A stretch of DNA of 64,000 nt, taken from positions 1-64,000 of the forward strand of contig NZ_AUJX01000014.1 in assembly GCF_000424445.1 (NCBI RefSeq). Reading direction: 5' to 3'. A program made the position numbers and the translations under genes. The stretch is from Oribacterium sp. NK2B42. GTDB taxonomy: Bacteria; Bacillota; Clostridia; Lachnospirales; Lachnospiraceae. Under the pieces are notes generated by a model, which was not told the origin of the DNA, ran no database searches, and was given only the letters and a program-made list of their open reading frames with translations. Numbering within the stretch: the stretch's first letter is position 1; each line of letters starts with the position of its first letter. Shown piece after piece: positions 16,549-25,739 of the stretch.

Positions 16549-17814
16549 ATGAATTTTGCATTGATTTCGCTTGTAGTATTGGCTGTAGTAGTTGCAGTCG
16601 GATTTATCAAGAAGATAAATATCGGTTTCTTTTCAATCGGAGCAGCGTTCCTCCTTGGTCTGGCAGGAGAGATGTCAGCAAAGGATATTTCAAAGGGCTT
16701 TTCAAGCTCCATGTTTGTTACACTTGTAGGTGTTACCTTCTTCTTCGGAATGGCTTCACAGAATGGTACACTTGATCTTTTCTCCAAGAAAATCGTAGCT
16801 CTCGTAGGAAAGAGAACTTATCTTATACCGATTCTTATGTTTGCTCTTTCAGCATTCATCTCAGCTATCGGACCCGGACATATCGCAGCCGGAATCCTCA
16901 TGACAACCTTCGCTGTATATCTTGCATTTGAGCTTGATATCAACCCTATGGCAACCGCTCTTTACGCAAAGCTCGGTGCCAATGCAGGATGCGCTTCAAC
17001 CCTTTCCATGACGGGTATCCTGGCGAAGAACCTCAGTGAGCCTCTGGGATACACAGGATTTGGCACTCACCTTTTCCTTACAACACTTCTTTCAGGTTTC
17101 GTTTTCACACTTATTCTTTACATCTACTATAAGGGTTACAAGGTAAAGGGAGACAACCCTCTTAAGCTTTCAGATATTCCTGCATTTAACAGAGATCAGA
17201 AGATCACAGTTGCAGCTATCGTTATCATGGTTGTCGCATGTATCGGTTTCAAGCTTGACACAGGACTTTTCGCATTCGTTGCAGCTGCAGTACTTATCCT
17301 TCTCGGATGTGCAGATGAGAAGAAGGCTATTAAGTCAATCCCTTGGGGCACACTGATGCTCATCTGTGGTGTAGGCGTACTTGTAAATGTTATCGACAAG
17401 CTCGGCGGTATCACACTTGTATCAGATTTCTTAAGCTCACATATGAACCAGAGCACAGCAGCACCTATCATGGCAGCTACTTCAGGTATCCTTTCATGGG
17501 TAAGTTCAACAACCGGTGTTGTAATGCCTACACTTTATCCTATCTGTGACAACATTGTTAAGACATTCGGATCAAATGTAAGCTATGTAGAGCTTATATC
17601 AGCGGTTACAGCTACATCCTTTGCTGCAGCTATCAGCCCTCTTTCGACAGGTGGTGCGATCATCATGTCATCTTACTCGGCAGCTAAAGAAACAACAACA
17701 GATGAGATGAACAAGATGTTCAAAACTCTTTTTCTCTTATCGGTAATGAACGTTGTTATCAACGTAATCATGGCTGCGCTTGGTGTATTCAATCTCGGAC
17801 ATCTCTTCTATTAA
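16549..17814 (+). CDS. SLC13/MatC-like carboxylate permease
   Basis: A 421-residue integral membrane protein with about 11-12 helices. The N-terminal half resembles the MatC dicarboxylate-carrier domain; SAIGPGHIAAGILM and the repeated SAVTATSFAAAISPLSTGGA near the C-terminus are typical ion-transporter re-entrant loops. It sits between prpF-2 and hydratase 2, so it is probably a second, TTT-independent carrier for tricarboxylates or for an exchanged dicarboxylate product. TTAGGAGA precedes the ATG. The substrate is inferred. Confidence 0.75.
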   Translation: MNFALISLVVLAVVVAVGFIKKINIGFFSIGAAFLLGLAGEMSAKDISKGFSSSMFVTLVGVTFFFGMASQNGTLDLFSKKIVALVGKRTYLIPILMFALSAFISAIGPGHIAAGILMTTFAVYLAFELDINPMATALYAKLGANAGCASTLSMTGILAKNLSEPLGYTGFGTHLFLTTLLSGFVFTLILYIYYKGYKVKGDNPLKLSDIPAFNRDQKITVAAIVIMVVACIGFKLDTGLFAFVAAAVLILLGCADEKKAIKSIPWGTLMLICGVGVLVNVIDKLGGITLVSDFLSSHMNQSTAAPIMAATSGILSWVSSTTGVVMPTLYPICDNIVKTFGSNVSYVELISAVTATSFAAAISPLSTGGAIIMSSYSAAKETTTDEMNKMFKTLFLLSVMNVVINVIMAALGVFNLGHLFY

Positions 17815-18190
17815 TTCCGGATTTCAAGCACAATACAAGCTTCACCCTGAGAGAAGAATAAATAGTGCCGTTCCTACTCATAGGAAAATGTGGTAGGGAC
17901 GGTATGTTTTTTCTCATAAGCATAGGAAGACTGTATACAAGGTGGTGGAGACGATAGGAAATGCCTATGGCTTTTATATCGATATATATATTTTACTAAT
18001 ATTCATATCTGAATTAATATATTTGCATAGATAATTGATGGCATAAAGCAGATTGCGGATTAAAAATGTGGTACAATAATCGTAAATTTACTATTAAAAA
18101 CCACTTTTGTACTGTGCAACATGCATATGTCTATGGATTTTCAAAAACGTATATTTTAACCCATAAGGGCACTATTAAGGAGGTTTTATT
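17815..18190. other. 376-bp spacer with terminator and promoter-like elements
   Basis: The spacer contains the permease terminator (17867-17912) and, closer to hydratase 2, an extended -10 sequence TG-G-TACAAT (18069-18077). No open frame with a ribosome site was found. Confidence 0.5.
17867..17912 (+). terminator. Terminator after the SLC13-type permease
   Basis: GTGCCGTTCCTAC pairs with GTAGGGACGGTAT (with G-T pairs) around a 15-nt loop, followed by GTTTTTTCT. Confidence 0.7.
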
Positions 18191-20485
18191 ATGGTCAAGC
18201 TTCATGAAGGCGGCGTATATCTCGTAAACGGAAAAGAAATCGTTCCCGAGAAGGAAGCAGCTAAGGTAGAGCAGCTTACCGGCAAGGCTGCAGACAAGGC
18301 AGAGGCAAAGAAGGGTACTATCGCATATGGTATCATGAAGTCTCACAATACCAATTCAAACATGGATGATCTCAAGATCAAGTTTGATGCAATGGTATCA
18401 CATGATATCACTTATGTAGGTATCATCCAGACAGCAAGAGCTTCAGGAATGGAGAAGTTCCCTCTTCCTTATGTTCTTACCTGCTGCCACAACTCACTTT
18501 GTGCAGTAGGCGGAACCATCAATGATGATGACCACTACTTCGGTCTTACAGCTGCAAAGAAGTACGGTGGAATCTATGTTCCTCCTCACATTGCAGTATG
18601 TCACCAGTTCATGCGTGAGAAATTCGCAGGCGGTGGAAAGATGATCCTCGGATCTGATTCACACACACGTTACGGTGCTCTCGGAACCATGGCTATCGGT
18701 GAGGGCGGCGGAGAGCTTTCAAAGCAGCTCCTTCAGCAGACCTATGATGTTGCTTATCCCGGTGTGGTTTGTATCTACCTTACAGGAAAGCCTGCACCAT
18801 TTGTAGGACCTCATGATATCGCACTTGCAATCGTTAAGGCAGTATTCAAGAACGGCTACGTTAAGAATAAGGTAATGGAGTTCGTAGGACCCGGCGTTTC
18901 ATCTATGACAACAGACTACAGAAACGGCATAGATGTTATGACCACCGAGACCACATGTCTTTCTTCTGTCTGGAGAACAGACGACGATACAAAGGCATTC
19001 CTTACAAAGCATGGAAGAGGAGAAGACTTCAAGCAGCTTGATCCTGCTGAGGTTGCATACTATGACGGCTGCGTAGAGATCGATCTCTCAGAAATCCGTC
19101 CTATGATCGCACTTCCTTTCCATCCTTCAAATGCTTACGAGATCACAGAGCTCTATGCAAACCTTGAGGATATCCTTCGCGAGACAGAGAAGGAAGCAGA
19201 GAAGGTAGCTGAAGGAAGAGCACACTTTACTCTTCTTGATAAGATTACAGCTGATCATAAGCTTCAGGTACAGCAGGGAATCATCGCAGGCTGTGCCGGC
19301 GGTAACTATACAAACGTTGTTGAGGCTGCACATGCCCTTAAGGACAAGAACATCGGCGACGGTGAGTTCTATCTCAGCGTATATCCTTCATCACAGCCTG
19401 TATATACAGACCTTGACCGTAAGGGACTTCTTGCAGATCTTATGGATGCCGGTGCTATCATCCGTTCAGCATTCTGCGGACCTTGCTTCGGTGCCGGTGA
19501 TACACCTGCTAACAATGCTCTTTCAATCCGTCATACAACACGTAACTTCCCTAACCGTGAAGGTTCAAAGCCGGGTAACGGTCAGATGTCTGCTGTATGT
19601 CTCATGGATGCTCGTTCAATCGCAGCAACAGCTGCTAACAAGGGTATCCTTACATCAGCTGAAGAGCTTGATTGCTGGGGCGATATTCCTGAGTACAACT
19701 ACGATGACAAGGCTTACAGAAACAGACTGTATCAGGGCGTGGGTGAGGCTAAGCTTGATACAGAGCTTCGTTTCGGACCTAACATCAAGGATTGGCCTGA
19801 GCAGGAGGAGATGACAGACAATATTCTCCTTAAGGTTGCATCAAAGATACTTGATCCTGTAACAACCACCGATGAGCTTATCCCTTCAGGTGAGACCTCA
19901 TCCTTCAGATCAAATCCTCTCGGACTTGCTGAGTTTACACTTTCAAGAAGAGATCCTCAGTACGTTGGAAAGGCAAAGGCTGTAAGAGATCTTGAGGCTG
20001 AGCGTAAGAACGGAAAGGTTCCCGCAGAGGTAGCTGATGTATTCAAGGTTATCAACACAATTCCCGGTCAGGAGAATGTTAAGGCTTCAGACGTTGAGAT
20101 CGGTTCTACAATCTACGCTAACAAGCCGGGTGACGGTTCTGCCCGTGAGCAGGCTGCTTCCTGCCAGAGAGTTCTCGGAGCTCTTGCAAACATCACTCAG
20201 GAGTATGCTACAAAGAGATACAGATCGAACTGCATGAACTGGGGTATGGTTCCGTTCCATCTTAAGGGCGAGCCTGACAAGTTCGAGGTAGATGATTACA
20301 TCTATGTTCCGGGCATAAAGAAGGCTCTTAGGGACAACAAGCTCGACGATGTCAAGGCTTATGTGATCAAGGACGGAAAGGCTACAGAAATCGAGCTTTA
20401 TGTTCTTCCTATGACAGAGAATGAGCGCCAGATCGTTCAGGATGGATGCCTCATCAACTACAACAAGTTTGGACATAACAAATAA
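18191..20485 (+). CDS. Aconitase-family hydratase, divergent clade (copy 2)
   Basis: A 764-residue paralogue of the product at 3265. [12 protein letters not shown] is at 154-165, probable cluster ligands are Cys368 (AGCAGG), Cys429 and Cys432 (CGPC), and [10 protein letters not shown] lies in the swivel domain. An insertion of about 10-15 charged residues near 15-40 ([20 protein letters not shown]) is absent from copy 1. Codon use is highly biased, like that of tctCBA and citDEF, suggesting this is the main catabolic enzyme. Its position directly before the citrate lyase genes supports formation of citrate from cis-aconitate. AAGGAGG lies seven bases before the ATG. Confidence 0.87.
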   Translation: MVKLHEGGVYLVNGKEIVPEKEAAKVEQLTGKAADKAEAKKGTIAYGIMKSHNTNSNMDDLKIKFDAMVSHDITYVGIIQTARASGMEKFPLPYVLTCCHNSLCAVGGTINDDDHYFGLTAAKKYGGIYVPPHIAVCHQFMREKFAGGGKMILGSDSHTRYGALGTMAIGEGGGELSKQLLQQTYDVAYPGVVCIYLTGKPAPFVGPHDIALAIVKAVFKNGYVKNKVMEFVGPGVSSMTTDYRNGIDVMTTETTCLSSVWRTDDDTKAFLTKHGRGEDFKQLDPAEVAYYDGCVEIDLSEIRPMIALPFHPSNAYEITELYANLEDILRETEKEAEKVAEGRAHFTLLDKITADHKLQVQQGIIAGCAGGNYTNVVEAAHALKDKNIGDGEFYLSVYPSSQPVYTDLDRKGLLADLMDAGAIIRSAFCGPCFGAGDTPANNALSIRHTTRNFPNREGSKPGNGQMSAVCLMDARSIAATAANKGILTSAEELDCWGDIPEYNYDDKAYRNRLYQGVGEAKLDTELRFGPNIKDWPEQEEMTDNILLKVASKILDPVTTTDELIPSGETSSFRSNPLGLAEFTLSRRDPQYVGKAKAVRDLEAERKNGKVPAEVADVFKVINTIPGQENVKASDVEIGSTIYANKPGDGSAREQAASCQRVLGALANITQEYATKRYRSNCMNWGMVPFHLKGEPDKFEVDDYIYVPGIKKALRDNKLDDVKAYVIKDGKATEIELYVLPMTENERQIVQDGCLINYNKFGHNK

Positions 20486-20576
20486 TAGAAATACAAATTC
20501 TGATCATTGATGGAAATGGATTGCAGCTAAGCCGGAAGCTTTGATTTCGACATTCCAAAATGATTATAGACAAGGA

Positions 20577-20617
20577 GAAATGCTTTCACGTACGTAGATG
20601 AAAGCATTTCTTTTTTT
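20577..20617 (+). terminator. Strong terminator after hydratase 2
   Basis: A perfect 12-bp stem GAAATGCTTTCA / TGAAAGCATTTC with a 10-nt loop is followed by seven T. The citrate lyase genes therefore need their own promoter. Confidence 0.85.
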
Positions 20618-20645
20618 GTAAAAAGAAACCCGGTTTCATATCCAC

Positions 20646-20684
20646 CGGGGAAGTTTTCACCGGCGAGAATCGTCCCCGGTGCAT
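20646..20684. repeat. REP-like palindrome (copy 2)
   Basis: CCGGGGAAGTTTTC and GAGAATCGTCCCCGG form an imperfect palindrome with an ACCGGC centre. It matches the GGGGACGGTTCTC family at 52077 with several substitutions. Confidence 0.5.
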
Positions 20685-20810
20685 CCCTATAAAAACTGTT
20701 TGCATATTAAGTTCAAAATGCAATAGGAAAAACCTATAAATGCCATAACATCACAAATATTTTACTATAAAAAATATACGGATTATTATAGAAATAACAC
20801 AATTACAAAG

Positions 20811-20839
20811 TTTAAATTTCCGAAGCGCTAGGTTATAAT
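20811..20839 (+). promoter_or_regulatory. Promoter of the citDEF operon
   Basis: TTTAAA (20811-20816), 17 bp and TATAAT (20834-20839) form a sigma-70 type promoter about 160 bp upstream of citD. Confidence 0.55.
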
Positions 20840-21000
20840 TACTAATAGTTTAAGCGCAGTTAACAGCGCATAGGGATTGTAAATAACAGCTGTTTTGAGG
20901 GGCTTTCCGGCTTCCTTAAATGAGCGTTATGAAAGAACTTTAAAGTCACAATTGTTTACGCGGGATCAAAGGAAAGGATCCTGCATCCAAGGAGGAAACT

Positions 21001-21300
21001 ATGGAAATTAAGAAACCTGCTGTAGCGGGCACTATGGAATCCAGTGACTGCCAGGTAACTGTTGAACCTGGTGACGGAAAAATCGATTTCACACTGGATT
21101 CTGCTGTAGCTCATCAGTTCGGAAACCAGATCCGCAAGGTGACACTGGAGACACTCAAGAATCTTGGCGTAGATAACGTAAAGATTTCTATCGTTGATAA
21201 GGGTGCTCTTGACTGTACTATCAAGGCACGTATTGAGGGAGCAGTTTTCCGTTCAGTTGACCAGTACAAAGATTTACCATGGGGAGGTGCAATCAGATGA
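21001..21300 (+). CDS. citD: Citrate lyase acyl carrier protein (gamma subunit)
   Basis: A 99-residue CitD. The motif GTMESSD (10-16) contains Ser14, the residue that carries the phosphoribosyl-dephospho-CoA prosthetic group in characterised citrate lyases. It delivers acetyl/citryl thioester intermediates between CitF and CitE. CAAGGAGGAAACT precedes the ATG. Its TGA overlaps the citE ATG (ATGA), showing translational coupling. Confidence 0.95.
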   Translation: MEIKKPAVAGTMESSDCQVTVEPGDGKIDFTLDSAVAHQFGNQIRKVTLETLKNLGVDNVKISIVDKGALDCTIKARIEGAVFRSVDQYKDLPWGGAIR

Positions 21301-22202
21301 TTGAGAATCCTAACAAGAAGAGATTAAGAAGATCCATGATGTTCCTGAATGCTCAGAAGCCATCACTCATCAAGGATCCATATATTTACAAGATTGACTC
21401 TCTCATGCTTGATCTCGAGGATGCCGTTGCTGTTACAGCCAAGGATACAGCAAGATTTTCTCTTTACCATGCTTTAAAGACAATTGATTACAGAGGATCA
21501 GAGCGAGTTGTTCGTATTAACGGACTTGATACAGATCTTTGGGAAGAGGATATCAGAGTCTGCGTAGCAGGTGGTGCTGATGTTATCCGTATCCCTAAGA
21601 CAGAGGATGCTTCAATGGTACATGCCGTTGAAGAGAAGATCGTTGCAGCTGAGGAGGAGTTTGACCGTGAGCCGGGCTCAACTCTCATCATGTCAGCTCT
21701 TGAGTCCTGTAAGGGTGTTATGAATGCATATGAGGTATGTACATCATCAGACCGTATGATCGGTGTTGCCCTTTCAGGCGGAGACTATACAAAGGATCTT
21801 CAGACAAGAATCACAGGAACAGGCGTAGAGCTTATGGGTGCTCGTCAGCAGATGATCATCGCTGCTCGTGCTGCAGGTGTTCAGTGCTTCGATACAGTAT
21901 GGACAAATCTTGATGATATGGAAGGCTTCCGTAAGGAAGTTCAGATGATCCATGATATGGGATTTGATGGTAAGTCATGTATCAACCCTCGTCAGATCGA
22001 CATCGTTCATGATATTTATACTCCTACTCAGAAAGAAATCATATTTGCTGAGAAGGTTATCAAGGAGATCGATGAAAAGAAGGCTAAGGGCATCGGTGTA
22101 TTCACAGTTGACGGAAAGATGATCGATATCGCTTTCTATGACGGTGCTAAGAGAAACATCATGCTTGCAAAGGCTGCCGGAGTATATAAGGGGGATCTGT
22201 AA
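21297..22202 (+). CDS. citE: Citrate lyase beta subunit (citryl-ACP lyase)
   Basis: A 301-residue member of the HpcH/HpaI-like aldolase family. RRSMMFLNAQKPS at the start, LMLDLEDAVA near 38-47 and SALESCKGV are CitE signatures. It cleaves citryl-ACP to acetyl-ACP and oxaloacetate. The ATG overlaps the citD stop; the open frame extends 18 bases further upstream into citD, but ATG 21297 is the natural coupled start. Biased codon use suggests strong expression. Confidence 0.95.
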   Translation: MIENPNKKRLRRSMMFLNAQKPSLIKDPYIYKIDSLMLDLEDAVAVTAKDTARFSLYHALKTIDYRGSERVVRINGLDTDLWEEDIRVCVAGGADVIRIPKTEDASMVHAVEEKIVAAEEEFDREPGSTLIMSALESCKGVMNAYEVCTSSDRMIGVALSGGDYTKDLQTRITGTGVELMGARQQMIIAARAAGVQCFDTVWTNLDDMEGFRKEVQMIHDMGFDGKSCINPRQIDIVHDIYTPTQKEIIFAEKVIKEIDEKKAKGIGVFTVDGKMIDIAFYDGAKRNIMLAKAAGVYKGDL

Positions 22203-22204
22203 TT

Positions 22205-23767
22205 ATGATTAATGCAGTTGGTAGAGACATACCTGAGGAGATCTTAAAGGCTACAGGTAAGGAAGTTTTCCAGGGAACTCATCACTTCGACGGTTATGAG
22301 TATCAGACAGCTTCACATAAAGTAAAGTGCGTTATAAATTCTAACGGAACAAAGCTCGTTGATAACATCCACGAGGTTCTTGTAAAGTGCGGAATCAAGG
22401 ATGGCATGACTCTTTCATTCCACCATCACTTCCGTAATGGTGATAAGGTTCTCAACATGGTTATGGAAGAAGTTCATAACATGGGAATCAAGAATATCAC
22501 AATCTGTGCTTCATCACTTGGAAGCCAGAACGATCCAATCGTTTATATGCTTGATGACGGAACAATCACAAATATCCAGTCATCAGGTGTACGTGGTCAG
22601 ATCGGTAAGGCTATTTCTGAAGGAAGACTTCAGGGACTTGCCATCATGCGTTCACACGGTGCCCGTTCAAGAGCTATCGAGAGCGGTGAGACACATATCG
22701 ATATCGCATTTATCGGTGCTCCTACAGCTGATGAGTACGGTAACCTTAATGCTAACGGCGGTAAGGCTGACTGCGGTGTTCTTTCATACGCAGCTGCAGA
22801 TGCTATGTATGCTGACCGTGTAGTAGCTATTACAGATACACTTGTACCTTTCCCTAACCTTCCTGCACAGATCACACAGACCTATGTTGATTATGTGGTT
22901 AAGGTTGACGAGATCGGTGATCCTACAAAGATCGCTACAGGTGCTGCAAAGCCCACAACAGACCAGAGAAAGCTTCTCATGGCTAAGTACTGCACAGATT
23001 TCGTAGTAGCTACTCCTTACTTCAAGGAAGGCTTCTCATATCAGACAGGTGTCGGCGGAGCTTCTATCGCTTCCACAAAGTTCCTTGCTGAGATAATGAG
23101 AGAGAAGAACATTCACATGTCCTTCGGTGTAGGTGGTATCGCTAAGCCAATGTGTGATCTTCTTGAGGAAGGACTCATCAAGACTCTCGTAGATACACAG
23201 GATTTCGATCAGGACGCTATCAGGTCTGTTGCAACAAATCCTAACCATCACTACATCACAGCAAGTGAGTATGCTGATCCTTTCAACAAGGGTGCTTATG
23301 TTAACAAGCTTGACTTCGTTATCCTCGCTGCTCTTGAGGTTGATACACATTTCAACTGTAACGTAGTAGTAGGTTCTGACGGTGTCATCACCGGTGCTCA
23401 GGGCGGACATCCTGATACAGCTGCCGGTGCAAAGTGCACAATCGTTATCGCACCTATCATGCAGGGAAGAATTCCTACAATCTGCACAGATTGCACAACC
23501 GTTACAACTCCGGGTGAGGATGTTGACGTAGTTGTTACCGATTACGGTATCGCTATCAATCCTAAGAGAACAGACCTCATTGAGGCTACAAAGGATAAGG
23601 GACTTCCGCTCAAGACTATCGAAGAGCTCAGAGACATTGCTTACAGCATCACAGGCGAGCCTGAGAAGGTTCAGTTCGGTGACCGTATCGTAGGTATCAT
23701 CGAGGGCCGTGACGGTACTATCATGGACGTTGTTCGTCAGATTAAGCCTTTCGAGTTCAAGGACTGA
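22205..23767 (+). CDS. citF: Citrate lyase alpha subunit (citrate:acetyl-ACP transferase)
   Basis: A 520-residue CitF, the expected length. It starts with NAVGRDIPEEI and carries the transferase-type glycines (SSLGSQNDP; GVGGASIASTKF; GAQGGHPDTAAGAK). It exchanges acetyl for citrate on the acyl carrier protein. It starts two bases after the citE stop. A terminator follows, so citXG may be transcribed at a lower level. Confidence 0.95.
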   Translation: MINAVGRDIPEEILKATGKEVFQGTHHFDGYEYQTASHKVKCVINSNGTKLVDNIHEVLVKCGIKDGMTLSFHHHFRNGDKVLNMVMEEVHNMGIKNITICASSLGSQNDPIVYMLDDGTITNIQSSGVRGQIGKAISEGRLQGLAIMRSHGARSRAIESGETHIDIAFIGAPTADEYGNLNANGGKADCGVLSYAAADAMYADRVVAITDTLVPFPNLPAQITQTYVDYVVKVDEIGDPTKIATGAAKPTTDQRKLLMAKYCTDFVVATPYFKEGFSYQTGVGGASIASTKFLAEIMREKNIHMSFGVGGIAKPMCDLLEEGLIKTLVDTQDFDQDAIRSVATNPNHHYITASEYADPFNKGAYVNKLDFVILAALEVDTHFNCNVVVGSDGVITGAQGGHPDTAAGAKCTIVIAPIMQGRIPTICTDCTTVTTPGEDVDVVVTDYGIAINPKRTDLIEATKDKGLPLKTIEELRDIAYSITGEPEKVQFGDRIVGIIEGRDGTIMDVVRQIKPFEFKD

Positions 23768-23810
23768 TGAATATTTAAGCTAAGTTGTAAAACTTAACAT
23801 TTAATTAAAG

Positions 23811-23857
23811 ATGGCGTTGTGGTGGTCTTTTGGATACATCACAGCGCCATTCTTTTG
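23811..23857 (+). terminator. Terminator after citF
   Basis: ATGGCGTTGTGGTG pairs with CATCACAGCGCCAT (two mismatched or bulged positions), followed by TCTTTTG. Confidence 0.7.
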
Positions 23858-23969
23858 TATAATGATATTGATGTCACGAAGCACGTAAGGACGCTTTTTC
23901 AGGCCCGGGAGTGCGGAATGTGTGAGGAATAAATTGTTTTAAGATATATATGGCCCGGGAGGATGTAAG

Positions 23970-24506
23970 ATGCCGAAAATACTTGATTTTGAACATGAGG
24001 TTACAGTGCCGGAAATGATGGAAGCACGGGATCACAGAGTAGAAATGCAGAGAAGTATCATAGGGAATACCGGACATCCCGTAATCTGTTTTATGCTTAA
24101 TGTTCCAGGCCCCCACAAAGTGTCGGAAGACTTTTCGTGGGCATTTCATGAAGGTGTCAGCAGAATAAAGCATAAACTTGAGGCTAATGACTTCAGAATC
24201 GTGTATGAAGAAACAGAAGAGCATGTAACAGGATATTTATTTTATGCTTCTGTTGACAGTGATTCTGTAAGCATTAAAAAAGCCATGTGTGAGATAGAAG
24301 AGGCTGACAGGCTGGGACGTATTTTTGACATTGATGTGATAAAAACCGATGGGACGAAGGTCAGCCGTGAGGAATTTGGAATGGGTCCGAGAAAGTGCCT
24401 TATGTGTGAGGAGGAAGCCCATTTCTGTGCAAGAAACAGGACGCATAAAGTCAGTGACATGGTGGAAGAGATAAAAAGGATCATCAGGGATGCGAAAAGC
24501 ACATGA
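23970..24506 (+). CDS. citX: Holo-citrate lyase synthase (prosthetic-group transferase)
   Basis: A 178-residue CitX. RSIIGNTGHPVICFMLNVPG (about 29-48) and the cysteine-bearing GPRKCLMCEEEAHFCARN near the C-terminus are family features. It transfers the triphosphoribosyl-dephospho-CoA precursor to Ser14 of CitD. GGGAGGATGTAAG precedes the ATG. citG follows immediately. Confidence 0.92.
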   Translation: MPKILDFEHEVTVPEMMEARDHRVEMQRSIIGNTGHPVICFMLNVPGPHKVSEDFSWAFHEGVSRIKHKLEANDFRIVYEETEEHVTGYLFYASVDSDSVSIKKAMCEIEEADRLGRIFDIDVIKTDGTKVSREEFGMGPRKCLMCEEEAHFCARNRTHKVSDMVEEIKRIIRDAKST

Positions 24507-24557
24507 GTGATCAAAATAGTTTTCGGAACTTTAAAACTCACTATAAAAGCAGGGACA

Positions 24558-25739
24558 ATGTCAGGCATACAGTACAGCGAAAAAAACAGAATAAAGGTTA
24601 GAGAAGAGCTGGCGGAGACTGTCGGATGGCATGTGAGGAATGCTCTTCTGGGAGAAGTATATGCAACCCCCAAACCCGGGCTTGTGGACAGAAGAGATAC
24701 AGGTGCCCACAAAGATATGACCTTCGAGACGTTTCTGGCCAGCACTGAAGCTATAACACCATATCTTACAGAGATGTTCAGACAGGGGATGAATCATCAA
24801 AGAAGTGAAAATTCAGATTCTGATGTTTTCGGGAAAACGGAGGATGTTGAAACAAAAGCTCCCTCAGGTTCGGATGATTCCGGTAAAGCAAACTTCATTG
24901 ACGAGGAATCGGTTTTCTTAGAGATCAGAAAAACAGGAATAGAAGCTGAAAAAGCCATGTATGCTGCCACCGGTAATGTCAACACCCATAAGGGCATGAT
25001 CTTTACCATGGGGATACTTCTTGCGGCAGCAGGCATAAATGCAGGCAGGGATTTTTTTACTAAGCTTTGTGATAATACAGTGTCTGATGAAGATGTTTTC
25101 AGCGAGAAATATAAAACTTTCGGAGAGGATAAAACAGGAACGGCTGAAAGACTCTTTGACATACCTGAGATACTCGAGACCGGAATGCGTATGTCTGCCC
25201 GGATTCTTGAGAGAGATTTCGAAGAGATGGAAAAACGTGAACCGAGAACTCATGGTGAAATGCTCTATCATAAATACGGTGAAAAGGGTATCCGGGGTCA
25301 GGCCATGGCGGGTTTCCCCATCATCCGGGATATAGGCATTCCGACCATGCGCAAGTTCATGAATATTTCGGAGGATATGAAACTTCGAAGTGAGATTGCT
25401 GAAACTGCGACATTAAGAACCGACCTTCTTGAAGGGGAAGGAAGTATGCGGGATGAGCATTATGAGAATGCCGTAAACATTAGCACCCTCATAGCCATCA
25501 TGTCAGAGCTCAAGGATACCAATGTTCTCACCAGGAGCTCTTATGAAGAAATGGAGTGGCTAAGGGCGGAGAGCGCTAAAATCCTCAGGCTGGGAGCGGC
25601 TTTTAGTGAAGAAGGACTTTCGGCAATTGAGGAACTTAATGTAAAATGTATTGAGAAGAATATCAGTCCCGGCGGGGCGGCGGATATTCTCGCGGTAACC
25701 ATATTGCTTTTAAAGCTGGAGGGGAATAGTTATGTATGA
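24558..25739 (+). CDS. citG: Triphosphoribosyl-dephospho-CoA synthase
   Basis: A CitG of about 393 residues with the conserved YATPKPGLVDRRDTGAHKDM near the N-terminus, TGNVNTHKGMIFTMG in the middle and GIRGQAMAGFPI further on. It makes the citrate lyase prosthetic-group precursor from ATP and dephospho-CoA. It is longer than typical bacterial CitG (about 290) because of an acidic insertion around residues 75-120. The start is uncertain: ATG 24558 is chosen; a GTG at 24507 abutting citX would add 17 residues. Its end overlaps the next gene by 8 bases. Confidence 0.88.
   Translation: MSGIQYSEKNRIKVREELAETVGWHVRNALLGEVYATPKPGLVDRRDTGAHKDMTFETFLASTEAITPYLTEMFRQGMNHQRSENSDSDVFGKTEDVETKAPSGSDDSGKANFIDEESVFLEIRKTGIEAEKAMYAATGNVNTHKGMIFTMGILLAAAGINAGRDFFTKLCDNTVSDEDVFSEKYKTFGEDKTGTAERLFDIPEILETGMRMSARILERDFEEMEKREPRTHGEMLYHKYGEKGIRGQAMAGFPIIRDIGIPTMRKFMNISEDMKLRSEIAETATLRTDLLEGEGSMRDEHYENAVNISTLIAIMSELKDTNVLTRSSYEEMEWLRAESAKILRLGAAFSEEGLSAIEELNVKCIEKNISPGGAADILAVTILLLKLEGNSYV

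Larger units (their letters stand above)
20486..21000. other. 515-bp spacer upstream of citDEF
   Basis: The spacer holds the hydratase-2 terminator, a REP-like palindrome (20646-20684), a promoter (20811-20839) and a leader of about 155 nt with a GCGGGATC/GATCCTGC hairpin just before the citD ribosome site. No protein gene is seen. Confidence 0.6.

Noticed and set aside
24507-24557. GTG start of citG abutting citX
   Set aside because: No ribosome site and 17 non-conserved residues; ATG 24558 was preferred, but this is not certain.
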